From Thermodesulfobacteriota bacterium (GTDB taxonomy: Bacteria > Desulfobacterota > Thermodesulfobacteria > Thermodesulfobacteriales > Thermodesulfobacteriaceae): 64,000 nucleotides of DNA. The stretch lies in assembly GCA_013153525.1 (NCBI GenBank), contig JAADEG010000033.1, positions 38,739-102,738 on the forward strand, read 5' to 3'. The position numbers and the translations under genes were made by a program. Below are positions 10,198 to 20,129 of this stretch, in pieces; within the stretch, counting starts at the first letter, position 1; each line of letters starts with the position of its first letter. Below the pieces are notes generated by a model. The model saw only the letters and a program-made list of their open reading frames with translations. It was not told the origin of the DNA and did not search any database.

Positions 10198-10968
10198 ATG
10201 AAGGGTTTGTTTAGTGCTTTTAAAAGTGCAATAATTTTAGACGAAAAAGAACACAAAGACATAAAAGTAAAAATGCCAAAAGACATGAAGTTTATGGAAA
10301 AGGTTGAAGTCGTTCCCTTAGGACTTTCTGAAATAATTCCAGCTTCTTTGTTTTATCCTGTTATGTTTGGAAGACAAGAAGATGTAATATTTCCCTTTGC
10401 AGTGGTCGGAGCTTATAAAAAAAGCTTTTATCTTGCAGAAGATGGTAGCTGGAAAGTAAGTGTTATACCGAGAATGTGTAAAGTATATCCCTTTGGAGTA
10501 TTTCAACATGGTGAGGAGTTTCTTATAGTGGTAGATGAACCTTACATTTCTCCTGATGGAGAAAGAATTTTTAACGAGCTTGGAGAAGAGACAGACTTCT
10601 TTAAAAACATAAGAAAAGAACTAACAGAACTCGTTAAAGACCTTCTTTCTGCCATGGAATTCGCTCAAGAACTTTACAAAAACGGTTGCCTTAAAAGTAT
10701 AAATCTTGACATACAAACCTCTATAGGAAACTTTTCTTTTAAAAATGTATTAATAGGCAACATTGAAGCACTTTATAAAATACAGCCAGAAAAACTTTAC
10801 TATCTTAATGTAAACGGATATCTTCCAGTACTTTATGCAGCGTACTACAGCGTTAGAAACTTTGAGCTTCTTAAGTTTATAGCAAGGGACTTTTTCTTGA
10901 ATAAAGAAGAAAAAGACATTCCCGTAATTCAAAATCCAAAAGAAGAGTTAAAAAATCTTTACATTTAA
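10198..10968 (+). CDS. SapC family protein (copy 1)
   Basis: SapC-like pattern: vPLglsEiiPaslfYPVmFGrqe..PFAvvG..k..FylaeDGsWk...iPrm.kvYPFgv......ivvDe..G..iFnelGeet. Confidence 0.75.
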   Translation: MKGLFSAFKSAIILDEKEHKDIKVKMPKDMKFMEKVEVVPLGLSEIIPASLFYPVMFGRQEDVIFPFAVVGAYKKSFYLAEDGSWKVSVIPRMCKVYPFGVFQHGEEFLIVVDEPYISPDGERIFNELGEETDFFKNIRKELTELVKDLLSAMEFAQELYKNGCLKSINLDIQTSIGNFSFKNVLIGNIEALYKIQPEKLYYLNVNGYLPVLYAAYYSVRNFELLKFIARDFFLNKEEKDIPVIQNPKEELKNLYI

Positions 10969-10994
10969 AAGGTTAATGTTATATTAACTTCTTA

Positions 10995-11696
10995 ATGGAA
11001 TTTTTACATTCGGGTTTTAAAGAGCCTATAGTCTTAGATAGTGAAAACTTAAAGAACCAGAGAGTTCGTCTTCCTCAAGACTATTCGTTTGCCAAAAAGG
11101 TAGAGTTTATTCCTTTGTGTTTTGACGAAATAATTGCAGTTAGTCTTTATTATCCCGTAATTTTTGGAGTAGTAGAAGGAACAGTAATTCCTTATGCAAT
11201 TCTCGGAATAAACAAAAAAAATGTTTTCGTTAGTGAAAACGGAGATTGGAAAACAGATATAATTCCTGAATTAATCAAGATTTATCCTTTTGGGTTCGTA
11301 AAAGAAGGAGAAGATTATGTCGTCTTTATAGACAAAACTATGTGTTCTGAAGAAGAAGGAGAGCTACTTTTTAACGAATTAGGAGAAGAAACAGAGTTTT
11401 TAAAAGAAAAAAAGAAAGAACTTACCAAAGTTGCTAAAGGACTTCACACATCTCTTAATTTTTGTGAAGAAATAGTGAAGTTAGGACTTCTTACTTCTGT
11501 AAATCTTGAAGTTAATACAGCTATTGGAAATTTTCGCATAAAAAACATGCTTACCCTCAACCTAAATAAGTTTAATTCTATTTCTCCAGAAAAGCTGTGG
11601 TTTTTGTCAAATAAGGGTTACATCGTTACTCTTATTGCTCATTACTTGAGTTTGAGAAATTTTAAACTTATGGAATTGTGGGCTTTAAAGCCTTAA
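10995..11696 (+). CDS. SapC family protein (copy 2, paralog of preceding ORF)
   Basis: Co-linear similarity to 10198..10968 (KVEFIPLCFDEIIAVSLYYPVIFG; IKIYPFGFVKEGEDYVVFIDK; LFNELGEETEFLK). Confidence 0.75.
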   Translation: MEFLHSGFKEPIVLDSENLKNQRVRLPQDYSFAKKVEFIPLCFDEIIAVSLYYPVIFGVVEGTVIPYAILGINKKNVFVSENGDWKTDIIPELIKIYPFGFVKEGEDYVVFIDKTMCSEEEGELLFNELGEETEFLKEKKKELTKVAKGLHTSLNFCEEIVKLGLLTSVNLEVNTAIGNFRIKNMLTLNLNKFNSISPEKLWFLSNKGYIVTLIAHYLSLRNFKLMELWALKP

Positions 11697-11701
11697 AACT
11701 A

Positions 11702-12778
11702 ATGCAAGATTTCTTTAAAGAAAAAAAGGTCTTAATTACAGGTCACACTGGGTTTAAAGGTTCTTGGCTTAGTTTGTGGCTTAATCTTTCTGGTGCAGAG
11801 GTAATAGGTTTTTCGTTATCTCCACCTACTGATCCAAATATCTTTAATGCTCTCAAACTTGGTGAAAGAATTACTCACATTGAAGGAGATGTAAGAGACC
11901 TTGAAAAGTTAAAAGAGGTCGTTAAAAGTTATCAGCCTGAAGTAGTATTTCACCTTTCTGCTCAATCTCTTGTTATAGATTCTTACGAGGATCCAGTACG
12001 AACTTTTTCAACCAATGTAATGGGTACTGTTAACTTGCTTGAGGCTTTAAGACTTATCAATTCAGTAAAAGCAGTAGTAATAATTACGAGTGACAAGTGT
12101 TACGAAAACAAAGAGTGGTTTTATTCTTATAGAGAAAACGATAGATTAGGAGGTATAGATCCTTACAGTTGTAGCAAAGCCTGTGCAGAATTAATAGTAA
12201 AAAGTTACAGAGAGAGTTTTTTTAAAGAAAAAAGAGTGGGTATTGCTACGGTAAGAGCTGGAAATGTAATAGGTGGAGGAGATTGGCAGAAAAATAGAAT
12301 TATTCCTGATTGCGTAAGGGCTATTACTGAAAAAAAGGCTTTAAAACTCAGAAATCCAGAAGCTGTTAGACCTTGGCAACATGTTCTTGAACCTCTTTAT
12401 GGATACATGCTTCTTGCTAAAAAGTTGTGGGAAAATCCAGAGAAATTTTCAGATGCCTGGAACTTTGGTCCTTTGCCTACAGAGGTGTGTAGCGTAAAAA
12501 CCTTGGTTAAAAAGTTCTTTAAGTACTGGGGGGAAGACAATTTAAAAGTTGAATTTTTAAAAAGCTCTTATAAAGAATCTCACTTGCTTTTTTTGGACAT
12601 TACGAAAACAGTGCACCTTCTTAATTGGAAACCCATGCTTTTCTTAGACGAAGCAATTAAACTTACTGTAGAGTGGTATAAAACATTTTACTTTAATCCA
12701 GAAAAACTGTGGGAAGTAACTAAAAAACAAATAAAGTTTTACGAAGAAAGGGTTACTTCTTTTACCCAGTCAGAATAA
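11702..12778 (+). CDS. rfbG: NDP-sugar (CDP-glucose) 4,6-dehydratase
   Basis: SDR Rossmann motif ITGHTGFKGSWL; SDKCYENKEWFYSYRENDRLGGIDPYSCSKACAELI; start placed at MQDFFKEKK. Confidence 0.85.
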   Translation: MQDFFKEKKVLITGHTGFKGSWLSLWLNLSGAEVIGFSLSPPTDPNIFNALKLGERITHIEGDVRDLEKLKEVVKSYQPEVVFHLSAQSLVIDSYEDPVRTFSTNVMGTVNLLEALRLINSVKAVVIITSDKCYENKEWFYSYRENDRLGGIDPYSCSKACAELIVKSYRESFFKEKRVGIATVRAGNVIGGGDWQKNRIIPDCVRAITEKKALKLRNPEAVRPWQHVLEPLYGYMLLAKKLWENPEKFSDAWNFGPLPTEVCSVKTLVKKFFKYWGEDNLKVEFLKSSYKESHLLFLDITKTVHLLNWKPMLFLDEAIKLTVEWYKTFYFNPEKLWEVTKKQIKFYEERVTSFTQSE

Positions 12779-13059
12779 TCAGGATTTTCTGAATTTACTT
12801 CAATAGTTATTATTTCTGGTACTTCGTACGAATGATTTTCTTTGATAAATTGGACGAGCTTTTCTTTTAAAGAAACCTGAGTTTTAAAAAGGATTATCCA
12901 TTCTTTGTCTTTTTCTAACTTGTTTTTCCATGTGTAAATACTTGTAATTGGACCGATTATCTGAGCACATGCACACAGTTTGTTTTTAACGGAGAGCTCT
13001 GCAAGGTTTATTGCTTTTTCTTCTGAATCAATAGTGGTTATTACTTTTAAAAGTTTCAT
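12739..13059 (-). CDS. cutA: Divalent-cation tolerance protein CutA; start corrected to ATG 13059
   Basis: VITTIDSEEKAINLAELSVKNKLCACAQIIGPITSIYTWKNKLEKDKEWIILFKT. Confidence 0.94.
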   Translation of the reverse strand: MKLLKVITTIDSEEKAINLAELSVKNKLCACAQIIGPITSIYTWKNKLEKDKEWIILFKTQVSLKEKLVQFIKENHSYEVPEIITIEVNSENPDYSDWVKEVTLSS

Positions 13060-13066
13060 AATTATT

Positions 13067-13095
13067 ATTTTAAACTTTTTAATTATTCTTGACAA
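13067..13095 (-). promoter_or_regulatory. Sigma-70-like promoter for cutA sharing -35 bases with the divergent promoter
   Basis: Minus strand TTGTCA (13095-13090) - 17 nt - TAAAAT (13072-13067), 7 nt before ATG. Confidence 0.6.
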
Positions 13096-13116
13096 GTAGG
13101 AAAGTAAATTTAAAAT
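13089..13116 (+). promoter_or_regulatory. Sigma-70-like promoter for flavin reductase gene
   Basis: TTGACA (13089-13094) - 16 nt - TAAAAT (13111-13116). Confidence 0.6.
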
Positions 13117-13155
13117 GGACTTAAATAAGCTCTACAAAAACAAAGGAGTGTAGCT

Positions 13156-13632
13156 ATGGGACTCCAAACTATAATTTCAAAGTACATAGTTCAAGGAGTT
13201 TATGTAATAACTGCAAAGTGGGAGGACAAAATAAACGGAATGACTGCTGCTTGGGTTTCTCAGGTATCTTTTAAGCCAAGACTGCTTGCAGTAGCAATTG
13301 CTCCTCAGAGATACACATACGAATTAATAAAACAGTCAAAAATGTTTTGTATTAATGTTTTAGGTAAAGACGGAATTAACATTGCTAAGAAGTTTGGTTT
13401 TACGAGTGGTAAGGATACTAATAAGTTTGAAGGAATCCCTTACAAGGCTTCTTTAAACGGACTCCCAGTATTAAAAGATGCCCTTGCTTATTTTGAGTGC
13501 GAGGTATATGATAGTTGCAAAGCTGGTGATCATGTCATATTTTTAGGAGAGGTTAGTGATTATGAGGTTCTTCAAGAGGGAGAACCATTAATTTTTCGTT
13601 GGGAAGATTACTTTGGAGGGGTAGAGGGATAA
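13156..13632 (+). CDS. Flavin reductase family protein (FMN-binding split barrel)
   Basis: GVYVITAKWEDKINGMTAAWVSQVSFKPRLLAVAIAPQRYTYELIKQSKMFCINVL. Confidence 0.9.
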   Translation: MGLQTIISKYIVQGVYVITAKWEDKINGMTAAWVSQVSFKPRLLAVAIAPQRYTYELIKQSKMFCINVLGKDGINIAKKFGFTSGKDTNKFEGIPYKASLNGLPVLKDALAYFECEVYDSCKAGDHVIFLGEVSDYEVLQEGEPLIFRWEDYFGGVEG

Positions 13633-14249
13633 TGAATGAATCTCAAGATAAAATACTAACTTTTCACGAAAGGCTGTCAAACTTCGTTGAGAACAATTTG
13701 AGGTTAATTTTTATTGTACTTGTAGGTTTTTTAGTTTTAGGAATTTTGTGGCTTGGAATAAGTTATTACTTTGAAAAAAAGGAAAAAGAGGCAACTCTTG
13801 AACTTATTTCTGCAGCTAACTTGAAAAATCCAATTAAAGTCTATGAGGATGTAGTAAAAAGGTATTCTGGTACCCAAGCAGCTCTCCAAGCAGCTTTGTG
13901 GCTCTGGAATTATTATTACATGGCTCAGGATTATACCAAGTTAAAAGAACTTTATCCTAAGATTGAAAAAGAATATCCTTCTCAAATAAAAGGGGTACTT
14001 TTATACGGAAAAGCTAAGCTTGACGAAAATGAAAAAAAATACAACCAAGCTATTGAAGAGTACAAAAGAGCTCTCTCTCAAATGCCAGACCTTGGATTGC
14101 TCGTTTATCCAGACCTCGGAAGGATTTACGAGAGACTTGGTGATTATAAAAAGGCTTTAGCTTATTACAAAAGAGCAGAGAGCGTCCCTGAGCTTCAGGA
14201 AAATGGTTTTATAAAGTACAAAATTTGGAGCTTGGGGAGGAAAAAGTGA
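13632..14249 (+). CDS. Membrane-anchored TPR protein (YfgM-like); start corrected to ATG 13632
   Basis: N-terminal TM, TPR repeats (VYPDLGRIYERLGDYKKALAYYKRA). Confidence 0.7.
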   Translation: MNESQDKILTFHERLSNFVENNLRLIFIVLVGFLVLGILWLGISYYFEKKEKEATLELISAANLKNPIKVYEDVVKRYSGTQAALQAALWLWNYYYMAQDYTKLKELYPKIEKEYPSQIKGVLLYGKAKLDENEKKYNQAIEEYKRALSQMPDLGLLVYPDLGRIYERLGDYKKALAYYKRAESVPELQENGFIKYKIWSLGRKK

Positions 14250-14701
14250 GTCTGCTTATATTTAAGCAGATTGCTGAGGAACGCATAAGAGAGGCAATGG
14301 AAAACGGAGAATTTGACAATCTTGAGTGTTCTGGCAAACCCGTTGACTTAAAAGAAGATCCTTTTGTTCCAGAAGACCTTAGGCTCGTTTATAAAATTTT
14401 AAAAAATGCAGGTTTTCTTCCTAAGGAAGTAGAACTTAGAAAAGAGATTCAAAGACTTGAGGACATGCTTGACGAAGAAGTGGGTAGTGCTTATTCTAAG
14501 GTTAGGAAACTTAATGCTTTAATATTTCACTTAAATCAAATAAGAAGGACGCCTTTTAACATTCAGGACGAGTATTATGCTAAGGTTGCAGCTAAAATAA
14601 AACTTGCAAGAGAAGAAAAAAAGTCTTCTGATAAAAAGATCAACTGGAGCAGACTTCAGACCTTCTTGTATGTTTCTGCCATAAGACCGAGAAAGAAGTA
14701 A
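14225..14701 (+). CDS. DUF1992 / DnaJ-homolog C28-like domain protein
   Basis: IAEERIREAMENGEFDNLECSGKPVDLKEDPFVPEDLRLVYKILKNAGFLPKEVELRKEI. Confidence 0.85.
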   Translation: MELGEEKVSLLIFKQIAEERIREAMENGEFDNLECSGKPVDLKEDPFVPEDLRLVYKILKNAGFLPKEVELRKEIQRLEDMLDEEVGSAYSKVRKLNALIFHLNQIRRTPFNIQDEYYAKVAAKIKLAREEKKSSDKKINWSRLQTFLYVSAIRPRKK

Positions 14702-15819
14702 TGTCTCTTAAAACTCAAGACGAAGTTTTCATGAAACTTGCTTTAAAGGAAGGAGAAAAAGGGCTTGGATACACTTCACCCAATCCAGCTGTTGGAGCAG
14801 TAATAGTAAAAGATGGAAAAGTAATTGCTAAGGGATTTCACAGATTTTACGGAGGACCACACGCTGAAGTAGAAGCAATTCAAAAAGCAGGGAACCTTGC
14901 TAAGGGAGCAACGATCTATGTAACTCTTGAACCGTGTAATCACTACGGTAAGACCCCTCCTTGTACTCTTAAAATACTGGAGGCAGGAATAAAAAGAGTC
15001 GTTTGTGGAATAAGGGATCCCAATCCAGTAGCAGGAGGAGGTTTGGATTTTTTAAAAAGCAAGGGAATAAAAGTAAAATCAGGAGTTCTTGAATACGAAA
15101 CGAGGATTCTCACGAGGTTTTTTTTGAGTAGAGTAATTAGAAAAAGACCCTGGGTAATTTCCAAAGTAGCAGCAAGCCTTGACGGAAAAACAGCAGTTTC
15201 TACTGGGGATTCTAAGTGGATTACCGGGCTTAAGGCAAGGAAAAGAGGACACTACCTTAGAAAGATATGTGACGCAATAATCGTGGGTAAAAACACGGTT
15301 ATTGCAGACGATCCTGAACTTACATGTAGGTATGTCAAGGGAAAAAATCCTTTAAGAGTCGTTTTAGATACCAACTTAAGTCTTTCTACGAATTACAAAA
15401 TTTTTGATACAAGAGAAACACCAACGATAGTCGTTTGTAAAAAAGGGATAAGCAAAACCAAGCTTAGAGATTTTGCAAAAAAAGGAGTTGAAGTCTGGGA
15501 ACTAACTCTAAAAGACGGAAAACCAGATTTGAGTGAGCTTTTGTATAGACTTCTTGAAGTTGGTATAAACTCCGTGCTCGTAGAAGGGGGGGCAACGGTA
15601 CACGGAAGTTTTCTAAAAGAAGGTCTTACAGACGAGGTTTGGTACTTCGTAGGTCCTATAATTATAGGAGACGAAAAAGGAACCCCGGCAATAAAACTCC
15701 CACCTCTTAAGTCCTTAAAAGAGAGTACCAAAATAAACGACTTAAAGGTAAAAAAACTCGGAGATACCTTTTTATTCCACGGTTATACCAACGAAGGATA
15801 CAAGTTGTTAAAAACTTAA
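14701..15819 (+). CDS. ribD: Bifunctional riboflavin deaminase/reductase RibD
   Basis: SPNPAVGAVIVKDG, GPHAEVEAI, PCNHYGKTPPC zinc motif; C-terminal reductase domain. Confidence 0.96.
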   Translation: MSLKTQDEVFMKLALKEGEKGLGYTSPNPAVGAVIVKDGKVIAKGFHRFYGGPHAEVEAIQKAGNLAKGATIYVTLEPCNHYGKTPPCTLKILEAGIKRVVCGIRDPNPVAGGGLDFLKSKGIKVKSGVLEYETRILTRFFLSRVIRKRPWVISKVAASLDGKTAVSTGDSKWITGLKARKRGHYLRKICDAIIVGKNTVIADDPELTCRYVKGKNPLRVVLDTNLSLSTNYKIFDTRETPTIVVCKKGISKTKLRDFAKKGVEVWELTLKDGKPDLSELLYRLLEVGINSVLVEGGATVHGSFLKEGLTDEVWYFVGPIIIGDEKGTPAIKLPPLKSLKESTKINDLKVKKLGDTFLFHGYTNEGYKLLKT

Positions 15820-16628
15820 TAAATTACGATTCCACCGTAACCAACTACCGAGTGATAGTCTTTTATAACATCTCCTGAGGTCATGTAATCTATTAAAATA
15901 GCCTTTTTTGCTCCTAGTCCTTTACAGGCTCTTATCACCACCGCAGTAGGTATAACCCCACACATACTTATTCCTTCTTCTACTACCACTTTTATAAGCT
16001 CTTCTTCTGAAAGCTTTAATATGGCTTCTATTGCAAGACTGTCTTTTTGTTTGGCGACTTCGTGAGGTACATAGTGACTAAAGTCAGTACTTGCAACGAG
16101 TAAAACTTTTCCTGGATACTGACTTACTGCAAAGTAAAGTGCATCTCCAAGTGTTAAAATTTCTTCAAAAGAAAGTCTTCCCAGACATATGGGTACTATT
16201 TTTACATCAGGATTTATGTATTGTAAAAAAGGAACCTGCACTTCTATAGAATGCTCGTGTATGTGAGCAGTGGGATCCGTTGAAAGAAACTCCACTTGGT
16301 TAACGAGAATCTCTACCAAGGATATCTCAACTTTTACCTCTCCAAGAGGAGTAATAAAACTTTCTCCTGCAAAAATAGAGGCTCTGTCACCAAGTCCGGT
16401 GTGATTTGGTCCCAAAATTATTGCTACTTGAGGAGGTTCAATAGCTCCATAGACTTTGCCAGCTACCCATCCAGAATACATGTAACCAGCATGAGGCACC
16501 ACTACACCTTTAGCCTCTATTTTTTCTTTAGTAAACACGATAAGCTCTGAGAGATTGTGCCTAAGTTCAACCGGATTTTCACTGTAAAACATCCCTGCAA
16601 CTGCTGGTGTTCTTTTAGTTACCCTCAT
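15816..16628 (-). CDS. amrB: AmmeMemoRadiSam system protein B (MEMO1 family)
   Basis: PAVAGMFYSENPVELR, VVPHAGYMYSGWVAGKVY, ILGPNHTGLG, EHSIEVQVPFLQ, STDFSHY. Confidence 0.93.
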   Translation of the reverse strand: MRVTKRTPAVAGMFYSENPVELRHNLSELIVFTKEKIEAKGVVVPHAGYMYSGWVAGKVYGAIEPPQVAIILGPNHTGLGDRASIFAGESFITPLGEVKVEISLVEILVNQVEFLSTDPTAHIHEHSIEVQVPFLQYINPDVKIVPICLGRLSFEEILTLGDALYFAVSQYPGKVLLVASTDFSHYVPHEVAKQKDSLAIEAILKLSEEELIKVVVEEGISMCGVIPTAVVIRACKGLGAKKAILIDYMTSGDVIKDYHSVVGYGGIVIY

Positions 16629-17368
16629 TTTTTAAACTCCTTTTCGTAGTTTTGTATTATGTATTCCAGGTCTTCTGGAGTGTCAACCTCTGGAGGATTT
16701 TTGTCCACTACTTTAACCCCTATCTTGTAGCCAGCCTCCATTGCTCTTAGTTGCTCAAGTTTTTCAATTTCCTCAAGTCTGCCTTTTGGAAGGTTTACGA
16801 ACTTTTTTAAAAAACCTTTGTAATAAGCATAAACTCCTATGTGTTTTAGGTAAAACTCGTGATAAAACTCGTCTCTTCCATAAGGTATAGGAGCTCTTGA
16901 AAAGTAAAGGGCATAACCTTTGTGATCAAGAACGACTTTTACTTTATTAGGATTCGTTACTTCTGAGGGATCTTTTATAGGAGTTGCAAGAGTACCAATT
17001 GCTATGTCTTTAAACTCTTCAAACAGTTGTACAAGCTTTGGTACATAGTCATAAGGAAGCAGTGGTTGATCAGCTTGTATGTTTATGATCAGGGTGTCTT
17101 CTGGGAGTCCAAGAACTTCTACTGCTTCAGCAATTCTATCCGTACCAGAGGGATGCTCAGGACTCGTCATTATTACAGTGGCTCCAAAAGCCTCAGCTAC
17201 CTCTTTAACTTTCGTGCTATCCGTTGCTATAAAAACATCTTTAATTCCAGAGTTAATAGCTCTTTCATATACCCATTGAATAAGGGGTTTATCAAACAGA
17301 CTAACGAGAACTTTACCAGGAAATCGGGTAGAACCATAACGAGCCGGTATAATTATAACCACCTTCAT
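16625..17368 (-). CDS. kdsB: 3-deoxy-manno-octulosonate cytidylyltransferase
   Basis: IIPARYGSTRFPGKVLVSLFDKPLIQWVYERA; VDTPEDLE. Confidence 0.96.
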   Translation of the reverse strand: MKVVIIIPARYGSTRFPGKVLVSLFDKPLIQWVYERAINSGIKDVFIATDSTKVKEVAEAFGATVIMTSPEHPSGTDRIAEAVEVLGLPEDTLIINIQADQPLLPYDYVPKLVQLFEEFKDIAIGTLATPIKDPSEVTNPNKVKVVLDHKGYALYFSRAPIPYGRDEFYHEFYLKHIGVYAYYKGFLKKFVNLPKGRLEEIEKLEQLRAMEAGYKIGVKVVDKNPPEVDTPEDLEYIIQNYEKEFKK

Positions 17369-17471
17369 TAAGTTTAAGTTTAAACTAAATTTTTAAAAAT
17401 AAAAGAAGGACTTGAATTTTGCGGGTTTAATATTAAACTTATCACAACTATTTTCTTGGGTAGGAGTTATT

Positions 17472-20123
17472 ATGGGAAAAGGTAAAGTTAAACTTGCTCT
17501 TCTTGCAGAAGAGCTCAATGTAAGTGTTGACGAGTTGATTAAAAAGGCTCAAGAGGAAGGGATCCAAGTAAAAGGAGCAAATTCTGCTATTTCAGAAGAA
17601 GAGGCAGAGAAGATAAGGGCGCTTTACAAAAAGCCCAACATTATAATTATTAAAAGAGAGGAAGCCAAAAAACTTGAAGAGGAAAAACCAGCACCTAAGA
17701 GGAAAAAGTTAAAGATAAAAAAGGTTAGAAAAGTAGAGGTCGTTGAGGAGAAAAAAGAGGAAAAACCAGAGGAGAAAGAAGTAGCAAAAGAGGAGCCTAA
17801 ACCAGAGGTAAAAGAAGAGGTTGAAGTAAAGCCTGAAGAAGTAAAAGAGGAAAAAAGAGAAGAAGCTGAAGCAAAACCAGAGGAAAAGCCTGAAGAAGAG
17901 GCAAAAGAAGAGGTTAAAACAGAGGAAAAACCTGCTGAAGAGAAAAAAGAGGTTAAAGAGGAACATCCTCCCAGGCGTAGGGAAGACAGGTTTAGAAAAA
18001 AGCCTTTTGGAAAAAGAAGGGTCGTTACTGAGTTTAAGCCAAGGAGAGAAAGATTTCATAAACCCAAGGAAGAAAAGCCTGCTGTAGAAGCAGTAGAAGA
18101 GGCAAAAGTTCCTAAGCCAGAAAAAGAAGAACCAAAGAAAAAGAAAAAAGAAAGGGAAAAAGAAAAAGAGTTTAAAGAAGAAAAGAAAAAAGGTAAAAAA
18201 AGACATCTTTCTGAGAAAAAGGCAAGGCGTGAGCTTGAGGATTACTACATAGAGGAAGAGCAGTTAACTGGTCTTTACGAAGAAGAGAAAGAACCTGAAG
18301 AAAAGGAAAAGGAAAAAGAGAAGGCAAAAGAGCAGAAGGCTCCAGAAAGACCACCTACGCTTCCCCCAAAGCAAAAGAAGATAAAGATCTACGAAACGAT
18401 TCAAGTAAGTGAGCTTGCCAAGTTGATGGGAGTTAAGGTAAGTGAGCTTATCAAAAAGTCCATGCAAATGGGAATGCCTGTTACTGCCAATCAATCCATA
18501 GACGCAGACACAGCAGCAATTCTTGCAGACGAGTTTGGATACGAAGTAGAGAAAGCACCTGTTGAAGAAGAAATTTTACTTCAATACACTCCACCGTCTC
18601 CAGAAGAGCTTAAACCAAGACCTCCTGTTATTACGGTAATGGGACATGTTGATCATGGAAAAACTACGCTTCTTGACGCAATTAGAAAGACTGATGTTGC
18701 AAGCAGAGAGGCAGGCGGAATAACACAGCACATCGGAGCTTATACGGTAAAGCTTGAAGACGGAAGGGTAATTACTTTTATTGACACTCCTGGGCACGAA
18801 GCATTTACTACTATGAGAGCAAGAGGTGCTCAGGTAACAGACATCGTTATTTTGGTGGTTGCTGCAGACGACGGAGTAATGGAACAGACCAAAGAGGCAA
18901 TAGAGCACGCTAAGGCTGCAGGAGTACCTATAGTCGTTGCTATAAACAAAATAGATAAACCTGATGCAAATCCTGAAAGAGTTAAGTCTCAGCTTGCAGA
19001 ACTCGGGCTCGTGCCAGAGGACTGGGGTGGAGATGTCTTGATGGCAAACATTTCTGCCAGAAACAAAATAGGTATTGACGAGCTTTTAGAGCTGGTTCTT
19101 CTTCAGGCAGAGATGCTTGATCTTAAAGCAGCTTACGATAGACCAGCAAGAGGTAGGATTATAGAAAGCAGACTTGACAAAGGAAGAGGTCCTGTGGCAA
19201 CTGTTCTCGTACAGGAAGGTACCCTTCGCGAAGGAGATCCTTTTGTTTCAGGGCTTACCTTTGGAAGAGTAAGAGCGATGTTTGATAGCTACGGAAAAAG
19301 GGTAAAAGAGGCTACACCATCTGTACCTGTGGAAGTACTTGGATTTGAGGAAGTTCCTCAGGCAGGTGACGACTTTATAGTGCTTGACAGCGAAGAAAAG
19401 GCAAGAAAGGTTGCAGAATACAGACAAAGAAAAGCAAGAGAGGCAAAGGTCGCTCAGGAAGCAAAAATTTCTCTTGAAAAACTCTTTGAAAAGCTAAAAG
19501 AAGGAGAGCTTAAAGAGCTTAACATCGTTTTAAAAGCCGATACTCAGGGAACCCTTGAAGCTCTTCAGGCATCTTTACAAAAGCTGTCAACGGACAAGGT
19601 GAAAGTAAACATAATAAGGTCTGGAATAGGTGCTATAACTGAAAGTGATGTAATGCTTGCGTCTGCATCAAACGGAATAGTAATAGGTTTTAATGTAAAA
19701 CCAACTGCTCAGGCAAGAGACGCTGCCAAAAGAGAAGGAGTTGACATTAAGTTCTACGATGTAATTTACCAGGTAATAGACGATGTTAAGAAGGCAATGG
19801 CAGGACTTCTTGAGCCTAAAAAGGTTGAAGAAATCAAGGGAATTGCCGAAGTCAGAGCGACCTTTAAGATACCTAAGGTTGGAATCGTTGCAGGATGCTA
19901 TGTAAAAGAAGGAGTTATAAATAGAAATCACAATGTTAGAGTCATAAGGGATGGGGTCGTGATTTATACCGGTAAGATAGCGTCTTTAAAGAGATTTAAA
20001 GACGATGTTAAAGAAGTTGCAGCAGGTTACGAGTGCGGACTCAGGATAGAAGGTTTTCAGGATGTAAAGGTTGGAGACATTATTGAGGCGTTTGAAATAA
20101 AAGAGGTGGCACCAGAGCTTTAA
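17472..20123 (+). CDS. infB: Translation initiation factor IF-2 (long Lys/Glu-rich linker); start likely ATG 17472
   Basis: [50 protein letters not shown]-terminal IF2_N domain. Confidence 0.97.
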   Translation: MGKGKVKLALLAEELNVSVDELIKKAQEEGIQVKGANSAISEEEAEKIRALYKKPNIIIIKREEAKKLEEEKPAPKRKKLKIKKVRKVEVVEEKKEEKPEEKEVAKEEPKPEVKEEVEVKPEEVKEEKREEAEAKPEEKPEEEAKEEVKTEEKPAEEKKEVKEEHPPRRREDRFRKKPFGKRRVVTEFKPRRERFHKPKEEKPAVEAVEEAKVPKPEKEEPKKKKKEREKEKEFKEEKKKGKKRHLSEKKARRELEDYYIEEEQLTGLYEEEKEPEEKEKEKEKAKEQKAPERPPTLPPKQKKIKIYETIQVSELAKLMGVKVSELIKKSMQMGMPVTANQSIDADTAAILADEFGYEVEKAPVEEEILLQYTPPSPEELKPRPPVITVMGHVDHGKTTLLDAIRKTDVASREAGGITQHIGAYTVKLEDGRVITFIDTPGHEAFTTMRARGAQVTDIVILVVAADDGVMEQTKEAIEHAKAAGVPIVVAINKIDKPDANPERVKSQLAELGLVPEDWGGDVLMANISARNKIGIDELLELVLLQAEMLDLKAAYDRPARGRIIESRLDKGRGPVATVLVQEGTLREGDPFVSGLTFGRVRAMFDSYGKRVKEATPSVPVEVLGFEEVPQAGDDFIVLDSEEKARKVAEYRQRKAREAKVAQEAKISLEKLFEKLKEGELKELNIVLKADTQGTLEALQASLQKLSTDKVKVNIIRSGIGAITESDVMLASASNGIVIGFNVKPTAQARDAAKREGVDIKFYDVIYQVIDDVKKAMAGLLEPKKVEEIKGIAEVRATFKIPKVGIVAGCYVKEGVINRNHNVRVIRDGVVIYTGKIASLKRFKDDVKEVAAGYECGLRIEGFQDVKVGDIIEAFEIKEVAPEL

Positions 20124-20129
20124 AGGTAT

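Noticed and set aside
10198-11696. Considered FliW (flagellin assembly factor) for the two ORFs after flagellin
   Set aside because: Too long and motifs match SapC pattern (YPVxFG, YPF, LFnelGee) better than FliW
17709-18494. Minus-strand ORFs of 165, 60 and 76 aa, Phe/Leu-rich
   Set aside because: Mirror image of the purine-rich Lys/Glu linker of infB; low-complexity artefacts with no independent coding evidence
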